A stretch of DNA of 64,000 nt, from assembly GCA_947466075.1 (NCBI GenBank), contig CANIBP010000018.1:27932-91931 (forward strand). The letters run 5' to 3'. Numbering within the stretch: position 1 is the first letter of the stretch; every line of letters starts with the position of its first letter. The notes below the pieces were generated by a model. It was given only the letters and a program-made list of their open reading frames with translations, made no database searches and had not been told where the DNA came from. This DNA comes from Verrucomicrobiaceae bacterium (lineage in GTDB: Bacteria; Verrucomicrobiota; Verrucomicrobiia; Verrucomicrobiales; Verrucomicrobiaceae). This document shows positions 27,178-36,879 of the stretch, piece after piece. Both the position numbers and the translations under genes were made by a program.

Positions 27178-29691
27178 TTACGGGCCTTCTTGGTGATTGC
27201 CGAGGAAAATCTGGCTTTGCACCAACGCGAGTATCAAATCTCGCACTCGATACCCATCCTTCTCGCACGCATCGAGCATGGACTCGATCTCGCGGCGGTC
27301 GGAGTAGCGGACGGGGGTGCCGGTGGCATAGACGGTGAACTGGTGGAGCAGGTTTCGCGCGAGCTGGCGTGGGTTGGCAGCGAGAATGGCTTTCAGAGCG
27401 TGCACATCGTTGAAGGTGTGACCATCGATGAGTTTGCCGCTCGGATCGACGTTCGCGGCGAGTGTGTAGCTGAAGTCGTGGCCGGCGCGGTCGATGCCGG
27501 TGATGCGCTCACCTTCCTCAATGCCACGATAGCGGGTGCGCCAGCCGCCGAGAATATCAAAACTTTCCAAGGCGAGGCCGACGGGATCAAACTTCGCGTG
27601 GCAGCCAGCGCAGGATTTTTCTTTGGTGTGAAGCGCCATGAGATCGCGGATGGTTTTGGCGCCGCGAATGTCCGGCTCCACGGCGGGCACGCTTGGCGGT
27701 GGTGGTGGCGGAGGTTGACCAATGAGCCGCTCCATGACCCAGGCACCACGCACGACGGGCGAGGTGTTCGTGCCATTCGTGCTGACCTTCAATATCGCCG
27801 CCTGCGTGAGCAATCCACCAAACGGACTGCCCTGCGGCACAGCGACCTTTCGCATGGCGGAGCCGCTAAGTGGCGGGAGCTGGTAATGCTTTGCGAGGCG
27901 GTCGTTGGCGAAGATGAAGTCCGCTTTCGCAAGCACGCTGGCGGGCATGTTTTCGCGAATCATCGCGGTGAAGAAGGTGCGCGTCTCACGCTCCATGCTT
28001 TCCACGAGATACTCGTCGAAGCGATACTCGGGGAAGAGCCGGATGTCAGGATCATCACGACGAATGTGGCGTAGGCTGAGCCAGTAATCGGTGAAATTCT
28101 TCACGAAGCGCTCAAAGCCGCCGCTGGCGATAAGGCGCACGGTTTCTTCGCGAAGCGTCTTGGCATCATGGAGCTGTTTTTTCGCCGCAAGCTCGCTCAA
28201 ACGAGCATCAGGTCGCGAGTTCGTGAGAAAGTGCGACAGGCGCGATGCGATGGCGAAGTGATCGTCCGCCGATTCCGGCTCGCGAAGGTAAATGAAGTCG
28301 CCAGAGGCCAAGAAGGCCTTGTAACCGGCCAGCATGGCTTCTTTGAACGGCGCACCTTTCTCCAAGCGCTCGGCGATGAGCGCATCAAACAAACGCAAAT
28401 CATCCTCCGACACCGGTTCGCGTGCCGCGAGGCTCACAAAGCGACGCAGCAGACGTTCCGCGTCCTCCTTGGCGTTCTTCGGCGTCACCTCGATGCCGAG
28501 ATCATCAAACAGCACGCGATGCGAAGGCGGCGGCCAACTTGAAGGCGGAATGGGGCCTTCGACTTCGAGCCACTGCACCGCGATGCCAGGCTGGCCACCT
28601 TCCGGGAAAGGCGGGTAGCGATAGGTCGGCGCGGAGCCGTTGGGATTCATCGCGAGTGGCATCGGCAGGCCGAGCAGGCTGTATTCAAACGACTCACCAG
28701 CACGCAGCGTGATCGTCGTTTCATAGACCTGCTTCTTTGGCTGAATGTCGATCACACCACCGGAGGCACGAACTTCATTGATGATGTCCACACCGGCAGG
28801 TTTGCGTGTGCGGAACGTCATCGGCACTGGTTGCTTCGCGGGGAGCAACGCAAACCCAGGCTGTTGCAAGACGGCCCGTGCCGAGAAGCGCACCTTGTAG
28901 TGCCCGGAGTGCTTCGCGACGACGTCACGCGGCGTGCCGAGGTATGGCCAACTCGCCGAGCGAAACAACGCCAACTCGATACCTTCATCCGTTGCAGCCT
29001 CTTTTCCCTTCTTGCGATCCAACTCGATAAATTTGTTATTCTTGGCGAAAAACATTGCCTCGCGATTCCCAAAAGTGCTAGTGCCTGGAAACAAATCCGT
29101 GCCCACGACACGACGTTTCGTCACCTTCGGCGGCGCAGGCTCCGTGACCATCGCCGCACGCAGCGCAGCCTCTGCAGCATCCAGATAGGCGGTGAGCTGC
29201 ACCCGAGACATGTCGAGCATGCTGCCTGTTTTATTGAAGCGATGCCCCTCGCGGTCCTCCGGCAAAATATCGCGGATGTCGAGATCAGGCAGTTGCAGCA
29301 CATCGCGCAAGTTTTGCTCATACTCATCGCGATTCAGCCTACGCAACGGCCCACGACCATTCGCCAGCACTTCCACACGATCTGCCTCGTAAAGCGATGC
29401 ATCCAGCGTCTTCACCAAAGCCGCACGATCCTCCGTCGACATGTCCCCAGCCTTCGGCGGCATCTCACCTTTCTCTACGCGGTCATGAATGCGCACCCAA
29501 CGCTCACGCGTCGCGCTATCACTGAGATCAAACTTCAGCGCCGTGAGATCGAGGCTGCCTTTGGTGGTTTCTTTGTCGTGGCACTCGATGCAGCTCTCGG
29601 AAATGGCCATGGGGGCTTCAAGCGCGGAAACAGCGTTCGAAACGAACGCTGTGGCAAAGAAGACGATGGCGGGTTTTACACGGGGGTGCAT
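27178..29691 (-). CDS. DUF1592-type planctomycete cytochrome protein
   Basis: An 837-residue exported protein (signal peptide 1-24) with haem motif CIECH (34-38), DUF1587 (RRLNRDEYEQNLRDVL), a central beta-rich region, DUF1595 (SLAAREPVSEDDL), DUF1592, DUF1588 with CAGCH (694-698) followed by AKFDPVGLALESFD, and DUF1585. It starts 49 bases from the divergent glycerophosphodiesterase gene, so the two promoters must be compact or overlap. It forms a two-gene unit with the DUF1552 gene after 12 bases and is outside the LysR-divergent block, so it may be regulated separately. Its reaction is not known. Confidence 0.9.
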   Translation of the reverse strand: MHPRVKPAIVFFATAFVSNAVSALEAPMAISESCIECHDKETTKGSLDLTALKFDLSDSATRERWVRIHDRVEKGEMPPKAGDMSTEDRAALVKTLDASLYEADRVEVLANGRGPLRRLNRDEYEQNLRDVLQLPDLDIRDILPEDREGHRFNKTGSMLDMSRVQLTAYLDAAEAALRAAMVTEPAPPKVTKRRVVGTDLFPGTSTFGNREAMFFAKNNKFIELDRKKGKEAATDEGIELALFRSASWPYLGTPRDVVAKHSGHYKVRFSARAVLQQPGFALLPAKQPVPMTFRTRKPAGVDIINEVRASGGVIDIQPKKQVYETTITLRAGESFEYSLLGLPMPLAMNPNGSAPTYRYPPFPEGGQPGIAVQWLEVEGPIPPSSWPPPSHRVLFDDLGIEVTPKNAKEDAERLLRRFVSLAAREPVSEDDLRLFDALIAERLEKGAPFKEAMLAGYKAFLASGDFIYLREPESADDHFAIASRLSHFLTNSRPDARLSELAAKKQLHDAKTLREETVRLIASGGFERFVKNFTDYWLSLRHIRRDDPDIRLFPEYRFDEYLVESMERETRTFFTAMIRENMPASVLAKADFIFANDRLAKHYQLPPLSGSAMRKVAVPQGSPFGGLLTQAAILKVSTNGTNTSPVVRGAWVMERLIGQPPPPPPPSVPAVEPDIRGAKTIRDLMALHTKEKSCAGCHAKFDPVGLALESFDILGGWRTRYRGIEEGERITGIDRAGHDFSYTLAANVDPSGKLIDGHTFNDVHALKAILAANPRQLARNLLHQFTVYATGTPVRYSDRREIESMLDACEKDGYRVRDLILALVQSQIFLGNHQEGP

Positions 29692-29740
29692 CTTGGGTGC
29701 AAGTTAACGCTCCGTGTGCCCATTATTTTCCCTTCATCCG

Positions 29741-30532
29741 ATGATCCGGACCATTCTGCTCCTCCTAACCGCCATGTCTGCTCACGCCGTCGAAATCATC
29801 GCGCACCGAGGTTTTTCCGCACGTGCACCGGAAAACACGCTCGGTGCCTTCAATCTGGCCTGGGAGAATGGCACGGATGCCTGTGAGCTGGATGTGTATC
29901 TCACCGCCGATGGCAAAACGGCGGTGATTCACGACAAGGATACGAAACGCACCGCAGGGGTGACGCTGGATGTGGCGACATCAAAGCAGGCCGAACTGAC
30001 CGTGCTCGATGCCGGTTCGTGGAAAGGAAAAGAGTGGGCGAATGAAAAGATTCCAACGCTGGAGCAAGCCCTGGCAACTTTGCCGAAGGGAAAGCAGCGC
30101 TTCTTCATTGAGGTCAAATGCGGCGCGGAGATCGTGCCGGAGCTGAAACGCATTCTGGAGCCGATGAAGGATCGTGCGGAGCAGTTGGTGATCATCGCTT
30201 TCAACCATGATGCAGCGGCGGAATCGAAGAAGGCGATGCCATGGGTGAAAGTTTATCGTCTCGCTGCAGGCAAGACGAAGGACAAGAAGCCCACGGACCT
30301 GACCCAACTCATCGCTGACACGAAGACTGACAAGCTCGACGGCCTCGACCTCGGCAGCACCGATTTTCCATGGGATGACGCGATGGTGAAGCAGATCCGC
30401 GATGCTGGATTCGGACTCTACGTCTGGACGGTCAATAAACCGACCGATGTACAGCGTTTTGCGAAGCTCGGGGTCGATGGTATCACGACCGACGATCCTG
30501 TGATGGTGCGCGATGCTTTGGCAAAGCCTTGA
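29741..30532 (+). CDS. Exported glycerophosphodiester phosphodiesterase
   Basis: A 263-residue GDPD-family enzyme, which hydrolyses glycerophosphodiesters to sn-glycerol 3-phosphate and an alcohol. The start ATG at 29741 is chosen because it opens a short signal peptide (MIRTILLLLTAMSAHA); an upstream in-frame extension to 29714 is unlikely. Catalytic residues are visible: HRG at 22-24, ENT at 31-33, ELD at 49-51 and His64 in VIHD, the metal-binding and acid-base set of the TIM-barrel family. The C-terminus shows the usual WTVNKPTDVQRFAKLGVDGITTDDP. The signal peptide suggests a periplasmic location. It precedes an ABC-F gene by 36 bases. Confidence 0.92.
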   Translation: MIRTILLLLTAMSAHAVEIIAHRGFSARAPENTLGAFNLAWENGTDACELDVYLTADGKTAVIHDKDTKRTAGVTLDVATSKQAELTVLDAGSWKGKEWANEKIPTLEQALATLPKGKQRFFIEVKCGAEIVPELKRILEPMKDRAEQLVIIAFNHDAAAESKKAMPWVKVYRLAAGKTKDKKPTDLTQLIADTKTDKLDGLDLGSTDFPWDDAMVKQIRDAGFGLYVWTVNKPTDVQRFAKLGVDGITTDDPVMVRDALAKP

Positions 30533-30568
30533 TCTGGGGCGCATCGTGTGGTCTGTGCGCGGCCCCAC

Positions 30569-32467
30569 ATGTCTCCCATCACTCCTGCCGTCGTTTCCGC
30601 CAAAGACCTTCGCCTTCAATTCGGGCTGCAGCAGGTCTTCAATGATGCGACGATGAGCATTCATGAGGGCGAGAAGCTCGGGCTGGTGGGCCGCAATGGC
30701 TCGGGGAAGACGAGCCTCATGCGCATTCTCGTCGGCACGGAGAAACCTGACAGTGGCACCATTTCCACGCGCAATGGCATCATCGTCAGCCACCTCGCGC
30801 AGGAGTTCACGCTCGATGATGAGGCCAGCGTCATCGACAACATCCGCGCCGGTGCATCGGTGCTGCTCGACATGGTCGCGCGTTACGAATCCGGCGACCA
30901 CAAGGGCGATCAGGAGGACGAGCTGCTGCATCAGATCCAGCTTCATGATGGTTGGGGTGTCGAAACGCGCATCAGCACCGCGATGAACGAACTCGGCGTG
31001 CCCGCTGAAGATCGTCTCGTCAAAGGACTCTCGGGTGGTGAAAAGCGTCGCGTGGCTTTGGCGCGTGCGTTGGTCTCGCAGCCCGACTTGCTGCTGCTCG
31101 ACGAACCAACAAACCATCTCGACGCCGAATCCATCGAGTGGCTGGAGGTGTTCCTGCGCGACTTCAGCGGCGCGGTGCTTTTCGTCACGCATGACCGCTA
31201 CTTCCTCGACCGCGTGGCCACGCGCATCATCGAGATCGACGATTCGCGCATCTACAGTCATCCCGGCAACTACAGCGCCTTCTTGGAGAGCAAAGCGATT
31301 CGTGAAGGCGTGGAGGCAAACTCCGAACGCCGGCGCCAGAGCTTCCTGCGGCATGAGCTGGAGTTTGTGCGCGCAGGCGTCCGAGGCCGAGGCACGAAGC
31401 AGCGATCACGCCTGGATGAGTTCGACCGCGTGTCCGCCATCGCCGCTCCCGAGGCCGAGCTGGTGATGGATTTGATCATCCCCCCTGCCCCGCCGTTGGC
31501 AAACACGGTCGTGGAAGCCAAGGATATCGGTGCACACATCGACGACCGCTGGTTGTTCAGCCATCTCGATCTCAACTTCGAGCCAGCTACCTGCACCGGC
31601 ATCATCGGTCGCAACGGTCTCGGCAAAACCACGCTGCTACGTATGCTCATGGGCGAACAGCCGCCGAACGAAGGCAAGGTCGTCATCGGCAAGCGCACCA
31701 TCTTCAACTACGTCGATCAGCAACGCCTGCTGCTCAATCCCGAGAACAGCGTCATGGAAGAAGTCGCGGGACCGATGAGCGAGTTCGTGCAGTTCGGCCC
31801 TGAGAAGCTGCATGTGCGCACCTATCTGCGCCGCTTCCTCTTCACCGACGAGCGCGTGACCATGCGCGTGAAGGAACTCAGCGGTGGCGAGCAAAGCCGC
31901 GTCCTTCTGGCAAAAATCCTGCGCCGCGGCGGCAACTTCCTCATTCTCGATGAACCGACGAACGATCTCGACCTCGCCACCATGCGTGTGCTTGAAGAGG
32001 CCATCCTCGCGTTCAAAGGCACCGTGCTCGTGGTCAGCCATGACCGCTACTTCCTCGACCGTGTGTGCGACCGCCTCATCGCGTTTGAGGGTCAGGGCCG
32101 CATCCACGAATGCGCCGGGAACTACAGCTACTACCAGGAAAAACGCGCTGCACGTGCCGCTGCCGAACTGGCTCATGCCACCGCTGCCGTGAAGAAGGAA
32201 AAAGCCGCCGCCGCCAACGCCCCGAAACCGCGCAAGATGTCGCAGAAGGAACAGCGCGAACTGGCCGACTGCGAAACCGCCATCTCAACGCTGGAAACTG
32301 AAATCGCCGCCATGGAGGCCGAATTGAGCAACCCCGAGCTGTTTGTGAAGCTCGGCGCTGGCACGAACGACTACATCGCCAAACTCGACGCGAAGAAGCA
32401 CGAGCTGGAAGGCAAATTCACACGCTGGGCAGAGCTGGAGGAGATCCGGGTGGCGTGTGCAGGGTGA
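30569..32467 (+). CDS. ABC-F family ATPase (Uup-like)
   Basis: A 632-residue soluble protein with two ABC ATPase domains and no membrane segments, the ABC-F layout. Domain 1 has Walker A GRNGSGKTS (41-49), LSGGEKRRVALARAL and Walker B LLLLDEPTNHLD; domain 2 has GRNGLGKTT, LSGGEQSRVLLAKIL and FLILDEPTNDLD. A charged coiled coil ends the protein (from about residue 530, VKKEKAAAANAPKPRKMSQ), as in Uup. ABC-F proteins act on ribosomes in translation or, for Uup, also on branched DNA. The start ATG at 30569 is preferred over a GTG at 30548 by alignment with the domain start. Confidence 0.92.
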   Translation: MSPITPAVVSAKDLRLQFGLQQVFNDATMSIHEGEKLGLVGRNGSGKTSLMRILVGTEKPDSGTISTRNGIIVSHLAQEFTLDDEASVIDNIRAGASVLLDMVARYESGDHKGDQEDELLHQIQLHDGWGVETRISTAMNELGVPAEDRLVKGLSGGEKRRVALARALVSQPDLLLLDEPTNHLDAESIEWLEVFLRDFSGAVLFVTHDRYFLDRVATRIIEIDDSRIYSHPGNYSAFLESKAIREGVEANSERRRQSFLRHELEFVRAGVRGRGTKQRSRLDEFDRVSAIAAPEAELVMDLIIPPAPPLANTVVEAKDIGAHIDDRWLFSHLDLNFEPATCTGIIGRNGLGKTTLLRMLMGEQPPNEGKVVIGKRTIFNYVDQQRLLLNPENSVMEEVAGPMSEFVQFGPEKLHVRTYLRRFLFTDERVTMRVKELSGGEQSRVLLAKILRRGGNFLILDEPTNDLDLATMRVLEEAILAFKGTVLVVSHDRYFLDRVCDRLIAFEGQGRIHECAGNYSYYQEKRAARAAAELAHATAAVKKEKAAAANAPKPRKMSQKEQRELADCETAISTLETEIAAMEAELSNPELFVKLGAGTNDYIAKLDAKKHELEGKFTRWAELEEIRVACAG

Positions 32468-32498
32468 TGCTTATTTAAATCAACCCCACGCAATCCAC

Positions 32499-32795
32499 AT
32501 GCCTGAGGCCAATGACGACGCGATACCTGACCTGGTGGAGCACCCCATCGGTCCGGAACTCGATCTGCACACCTTCCGGCCCGAGGAAATAGGCAGCCTG
32601 CTGCCCGAATACTTCGCCGAATGCCGCCAGCGCGGCATTCTCCGTGTCCGCATCATTCACGGCAAGGGCAGCGGCTCTTTGCGGACCGGCGTGCATCATT
32701 TGCTCGCGACGCTGCCGGAAGTTCAGCAGTTCATCTGGCCTGCCGATGAAGCAAGCGGCTCGTGGGGAGCGACTTGGGTAATCCTGAAGGGCTAA
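32499..32795 (+). CDS. Small stand-alone Smr domain protein
   Basis: A 98-residue protein consisting of one Smr (MutS2 C-terminal-like) domain. The signature LDLHTF (residues 23-28) and HGKGSGSLR (near 58-66) match the LDLHG and HGxGxGxLR motifs of this nuclease or nucleic-acid-binding fold. The start at 32499 follows the ABC-F stop by 31 bases; an earlier in-frame start would overlap that gene. It converges with the next gene after 5 bases. Stand-alone Smr proteins have poorly defined roles in DNA or RNA processing. Confidence 0.85.
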   Translation: MPEANDDAIPDLVEHPIGPELDLHTFRPEEIGSLLPEYFAECRQRGILRVRIIHGKGSGSLRTGVHHLLATLPEVQQFIWPADEASGSWGATWVILKG

Positions 32796-32800
32796 CGCGA

Positions 32801-33298
32801 TTACGGCGTCCACACAGCACTCGTCCACACCTTAGGCTTCACATTCGGCAGCTTTTCGAGATCGAGCGGCGTGCTGTTCTTCACTTCCAGCTTCTGACCA
32901 CGGATGTCGAGGGTCAGGGGGCCGCTGAGGTCGGCTTTTTCCAGCCAGAAGCGCAGGCGGAAGTCAGCGGTGGTCTGGGCCTCGACGCTGGCGGGGCGCT
33001 CGACGGGCAGGATGAAGGGCGGCACGTCCTTGCCGGCGGCATTGATGAGGCGCACGTCGGGCGGCTGCATGAAGAGCGGACGGGGGCTGAGGTTCTTGTA
33101 GCGGACTTCGAGATCGAGCCGGGCATTGCCGAAATCACGCTCGAGGGTGCAACGGCGGAGTTGCAGGGGGGAATCGGCGTTCATTTCGGCCACGGGGCCT
33201 TCTTCAGCAGGTGGGGCGTCTGATTTAAAAGACCACCACACGGCGATGCCGCCTGCGATGAGCAGCAGCCAGACCTCAAATCGTTGAAACACGCGCAT
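32801..33298 (-). CDS. Conserved hypothetical membrane-anchored protein
   Basis: A 165-residue protein of unrecognised family. ATG 33298 is chosen; the frame is open to 33442 but that part overlaps the promoter and start of trigger factor. Residues 7-20 (WLLLIAGGIAVWW) form one membrane segment and the rest is a soluble beta-rich domain with many Pro and hydrophobic alternations (LQLRRCTLERDFGNARLDLEVRYKNLSPRPL broken into strands), probably outside the membrane. It is divergent from trigger factor across 133 bases. The layout resembles small anchored Ig-like proteins, but no function can be given. Confidence 0.7.
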   Translation of the reverse strand: MRVFQRFEVWLLLIAGGIAVWWSFKSDAPPAEEGPVAEMNADSPLQLRRCTLERDFGNARLDLEVRYKNLSPRPLFMQPPDVRLINAAGKDVPPFILPVERPASVEAQTTADFRLRFWLEKADLSGPLTLDIRGQKLEVKNSTPLDLEKLPNVKPKVWTSAVWTP

Positions 33299-33324
33299 GG
33301 GAGAGGGGGGATTACGTTCTCTGT

Positions 33325-33352
33325 TTGTCAAAACCGGCAAACTGTCTATCAT
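33325..33352 (+). promoter_or_regulatory. Sigma70-type promoter of trigger factor
   Basis: TTGTCA (33325-33330), a 16-base spacer and TATCAT (33347-33352) match the -35/-10 consensus at 10 of 12 positions. The expected transcript would begin near 33359, leaving a leader of about 70 bases before the trigger factor start at 33432. Confidence 0.6.
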
Positions 33353-33431
33353 GCGCGCCCCTCCGGCCCGGACGCGGCTCCCACCGCCCGGTTTTTGCGA
33401 TGGAAAACACTTCGCCCCTAAACCCTTTCTC

Positions 33432-34781
33432 ATGAACATCAACGTCGAACATCAGCCCAACTGCCGCGCCGTCGCCCACGTCCGCGTTCCTGCCGACCAA
33501 GTCGGCAAAGAGCGTGACGAGATCATCACCTATTTCGCCAGCATGGTGCGCCTGCCCGGCTATCGCCCCGGCAAGACGCCGAAGAGCATCGTCGCCAAGC
33601 GCTACGAGAACGAGGTGAAGGACGAACTCGAGAAAAAGCTCATCAGCGAAGGCCTGCGTCAGGCCGTGAAGAGCGAGGGCCTCGAACTACTCAACGTCCT
33701 GGCCGTGAACGACAAGATGTATCACGACACCGACAAGAGCTTCAGCTTCACCATCGAGATGAGTCTCGCACCGAAGTTTGAGCTGCCCGAGTACACTGGC
33801 ATCCCGGTCAAACTCCCACGCATCGAAGTCACCGATGCCGATGTGGACCACGATCTCCTCCACCTGCGCGAAAACCAGGCTTCCTATGAAGACGTGGAAC
33901 GTGCCGCCGCCATTGGCGATGTCGTCGTTCTCAGCGTCACCGGCAGCCTCGACGGCCAGCCTCTGGCTGAGGCCCAGCCCGACGCTCCTGCGCATCTCAA
34001 GGAGATGAAGGAGAACTGGTTCCTTCTCGCCGATGAAGACGATTTCCTCCCCGGCTTCTACGCTGGCCTCATTGGCATCGCCAAAGACGACGAGCGCACA
34101 ATCAACATCACCATCGCCGATGACTTCAACTTTGAAGCGCTGCGTGGCAAGACGGTGGTCTTCGCTGCCAAGTGCCACGGCGTGAAGAACAAGGCCGTGC
34201 CTGAACTCACCGAAGAACTGATCAAGAAGGTCGGCGGTGATGACATGACCCTTGAAACCCTGCGCGAAGAAGTGCGTGACGCCATCCGTCGCCGTCGTGA
34301 GCAGGCCCGTGACGCTGCGAAGTCCAATCAGGTCATCGCCCACCTCTTTGAAAAAGTGGAGTTCGAACTACCACAGGAAGTCGTGAACCGCGAAGCGCAG
34401 CGCCGCACCAACGAGATCGCCATGCGTGCGATGCAGCAGGGCATCGGCGAGGAAGAGCTGATGAAGCAGCAGGACGAGATCCTCAACAGCGCCACCAATC
34501 AGGCCCGCCAGAACGTCAAAGTCAGCTTCATCCTCGAACAAATCGCGAAGAAAGAAGCCCTCGAAGTCCCCGGCCAAAAGATCGCCATGGCCCTCGCCCA
34601 GCTTGCTGAGCGTCAGAAGGTGCCCGCGAAGAAATTCATGGCCGAAGCCCAGAAGAGCGGCCTCATCGACAATGTGCGTGGCGACCTGCTCCTGCAGGAA
34701 GCCATGGAGTTCCTCAAGGACAAGGCCGCCGTCGAAGAAACCGACCCTGAGCCGGAACATTGCGACGCGCACAGCAAGTAA
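33432..34781 (+). CDS. tig: Trigger factor, ribosome-associated chaperone
   Basis: A 449-residue trigger factor. The N-terminal ribosome-binding domain ends in the signature GYRPGKTPKSIVAKRYE (near 43-59), corresponding to the GFRxGKxP loop that docks on the ribosomal exit tunnel. The middle PPIase-like domain (about 150-245, GDVVVLSVTGSLDG, FLPGFYAGLIGIAKDDE) is divergent but placed as usual. The C-terminal helical arm has LFEKVEFELPQEVVNREAQR. ATG 33432 starts at MNINVEH, the normal beginning, although the frame is open upstream to 33297. A promoter lies about 80 bases upstream and a strong terminator follows. It folds nascent chains, including exported proteins; the neighbours are unrelated. 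Confidence 0.95.
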   Translation: MNINVEHQPNCRAVAHVRVPADQVGKERDEIITYFASMVRLPGYRPGKTPKSIVAKRYENEVKDELEKKLISEGLRQAVKSEGLELLNVLAVNDKMYHDTDKSFSFTIEMSLAPKFELPEYTGIPVKLPRIEVTDADVDHDLLHLRENQASYEDVERAAAIGDVVVLSVTGSLDGQPLAEAQPDAPAHLKEMKENWFLLADEDDFLPGFYAGLIGIAKDDERTINITIADDFNFEALRGKTVVFAAKCHGVKNKAVPELTEELIKKVGGDDMTLETLREEVRDAIRRRREQARDAAKSNQVIAHLFEKVEFELPQEVVNREAQRRTNEIAMRAMQQGIGEEELMKQQDEILNSATNQARQNVKVSFILEQIAKKEALEVPGQKIAMALAQLAERQKVPAKKFMAEAQKSGLIDNVRGDLLLQEAMEFLKDKAAVEETDPEPEHCDAHSK

Positions 34782-34808
34782 TGCGGTCCTGATCTTTAGA
34801 TCATCTCA

Positions 34809-34842
34809 CAGCCCGGCTTAAAAAGCCGGGCTGTTTTGTTTT
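34809..34842 (+). terminator. Rho-independent terminator after trigger factor
   Basis: A perfect 10-base GC-rich stem, CAGCCCGGCT / AGCCGGGCTG, with a 5-base loop (TAAAA) is followed by TTTTGTTTT. It lies 27 bases after the trigger factor stop and 44 bases before the RecQ start, so it separates the two. Confidence 0.92.
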
Positions 34843-34885
34843 ACAGGTCTTGCAGACCTCACTAGGTGCGTGCCATGAGTGCCGC

Positions 34886-36832
34886 ATGCCACACGATCTC
34901 CACGCCGCCCTCAAACAGCACTTTGGCCACAAGGCTTTTCGTGCCGGTCAGGAGCAGGTGATGGAAGCGCTGCTGGCTGGAAGAAGTGCGCTGGCACTCT
35001 TCCCGACGAGTGCGGGCAAGTCGCTGTGCTATCAGCTTCCTGCGCTGCTCATGGATGGCGTGACGCTGGTCATATCGCCGTTGATCGCGCTCATGAAGGA
35101 TCAAGTGCAGGCGCTGCGGGCACGAGGCATCGCGGCAGCACGATTGGATTCATCGCTTTCGGCCGATGAAGCAGCGCAGGTCTTTGAAGACATGCGCAAC
35201 GGCACGCTGAAGCTGCTCTACATCGCCCCGGAGCGGCTCATGAATGAAAACTTCGTTGAGCGGCTCAGGCGCCTCAAAATCTCGATGATGGCGGTCGATG
35301 AAGCGCATTGCATCTCCGAGTGGGGACACAATTTCCGCCCGGAATACCTGCGGCTGGCTTTGGTGGCGAAGGAACTCGGCATCAAGCCGGTGCTTGCACT
35401 CACCGCCACGGCAACGCCATCGGTGGCGGCGGATATTCGCCGCGCGTTTGACATTGAGCAGGCAGATCATGTGCAGACCTCGTTCCTGCGCCCCAATTTA
35501 TTCTTCCGCATCACCCCGTGCACTGCGCAGCAGCGTCTGCTCGTGCTCACGAAACTGCTGCTCAAGCGCAAGGTGCCTTCCATCGTCTATGTGACGCTGC
35601 AACAAACTGCCGAGCACGTCGCCACGCATTTGCAGAAGAGTGGCGTCAACGCGCTGGCTTACCACGCTGGTTTGCCCGATGAGCATCGCCACGCCGCGCA
35701 AGATGCGTTCATGAGCGGAGAAACAGATGTCATCGTCGCCACCATCGCCTTCGGCATGGGCATCGATAAAGCGGACATCCGTGCCGTTTATCATTACAAC
35801 CTGCCGAAGACGCTCGAAAACTACTCGCAGGAAACCGGACGCGCTGGACGCGATGGCAAAACGTCGGTCTGCGAACTGCTCGCATGTGCGGACGACTGCA
35901 TCGTGCTGGAAAACTTCACGTTTGGAGACACGCCGACGCCACAGGCCATTCGCCAGCTTCTCGATCATCTGCTGCTGCAAGGAGGTGAGTTCGACATCTC
36001 GATGTACGACCTCGCGCATGCCACGGACATCCGCCCACTGGTCATCGAGACGGTCATCACCAATCTCGAACTCGATGGCATCCTGCGTCCGCTCGGCTCG
36101 TTCTACGCCAGCTATCAAATTCGCTTTATCCAGCCTGAGGCGCGCATTCTTTCCGGCCACAAACCGGAGCGTCAGGCGTTTTTGCGTCAGTTGTTCCAAT
36201 GCGGCAAGCGTGGCACCAAATGGATCACGCTGAATCCCGACGAAGCCGCCACCGAACTCAATGAACCGCGCGACCGCGTGCTCAAAGCGCTCACCTACCT
36301 GCAAGAGTCCGGCGACATCGAACTCAAACCCAGCGGCAGCCGCCAGAAGTATCGTCTCGCTGAAGACGCGCATCGGCGTGATCCGAAGGAGATCACCAAA
36401 AAGATGCAGCAACTCTTCGTTGAACGCGAGGCGCGCGATGTCGAACGCTTGGGTGAAGTGCTCAACTTCGCCCAGCATCGCGGCTGCCTCACACGCTGGC
36501 TGTTGAACTACTTCGGCGAAGCCATGGAAACCGATTGTGGTAACTGCACGAGCTGCAAAGAACGCGAAAAAGGCCTCACCGACGAATCACCCCGAGAAAT
36601 CCCGCAATCCGCCACGCCACCGATCACCGTCGAGCACGTCGCCGCCATCCACGAAGTCATCGCCGAGCGCAAAGCCGCGCTCAGGTCGTCACGACAGCTC
36701 GCCCGCTTCCTATGCGGCCTCACCAGTCCCGCCACGAGTCGCGAGCGACTTGGTCGGCATCCCAGCTTTGGTTTGCTCGAACGCATCCCGTTTGGCGATG
36801 TGCTGGCGCAGACGGAAACCATGCTGCGATAG
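34886..36832 (+). CDS. recQ: RecQ-family ATP-dependent DNA helicase
   Basis: A 648-residue 3'-5' helicase of the RecQ family, used in recombination and fork repair. Helicase motifs: TSAGKS (41-46), ISPLIALMKDQ, DEAH (138-141) with the RecQ aromatic-rich loop HCISEWGHNFRPEY, and motif VI QETGRAGRDG. A four-Cys zinc-binding site follows near residues 535-555 (CLTRW, DCGNCTSC). The usual HRDC domain is not evident; the end instead is a short helical segment (RQLARFLCGLTSPATSRERL). ATG 34886 is selected because it begins just before the first helicase motif; an upstream in-frame start at 34850 lies close to the terminator hairpin. Confidence 0.93.
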   Translation: MPHDLHAALKQHFGHKAFRAGQEQVMEALLAGRSALALFPTSAGKSLCYQLPALLMDGVTLVISPLIALMKDQVQALRARGIAAARLDSSLSADEAAQVFEDMRNGTLKLLYIAPERLMNENFVERLRRLKISMMAVDEAHCISEWGHNFRPEYLRLALVAKELGIKPVLALTATATPSVAADIRRAFDIEQADHVQTSFLRPNLFFRITPCTAQQRLLVLTKLLLKRKVPSIVYVTLQQTAEHVATHLQKSGVNALAYHAGLPDEHRHAAQDAFMSGETDVIVATIAFGMGIDKADIRAVYHYNLPKTLENYSQETGRAGRDGKTSVCELLACADDCIVLENFTFGDTPTPQAIRQLLDHLLLQGGEFDISMYDLAHATDIRPLVIETVITNLELDGILRPLGSFYASYQIRFIQPEARILSGHKPERQAFLRQLFQCGKRGTKWITLNPDEAATELNEPRDRVLKALTYLQESGDIELKPSGSRQKYRLAEDAHRRDPKEITKKMQQLFVEREARDVERLGEVLNFAQHRGCLTRWLLNYFGEAMETDCGNCTSCKEREKGLTDESPREIPQSATPPITVEHVAAIHEVIAERKAALRSSRQLARFLCGLTSPATSRERLGRHPSFGLLERIPFGDVLAQTETMLR

Positions 36833-36879
36833 GAATTCCTTGTCAGATCGGCCAATTTTTGGCGATATGGTTATCCACC

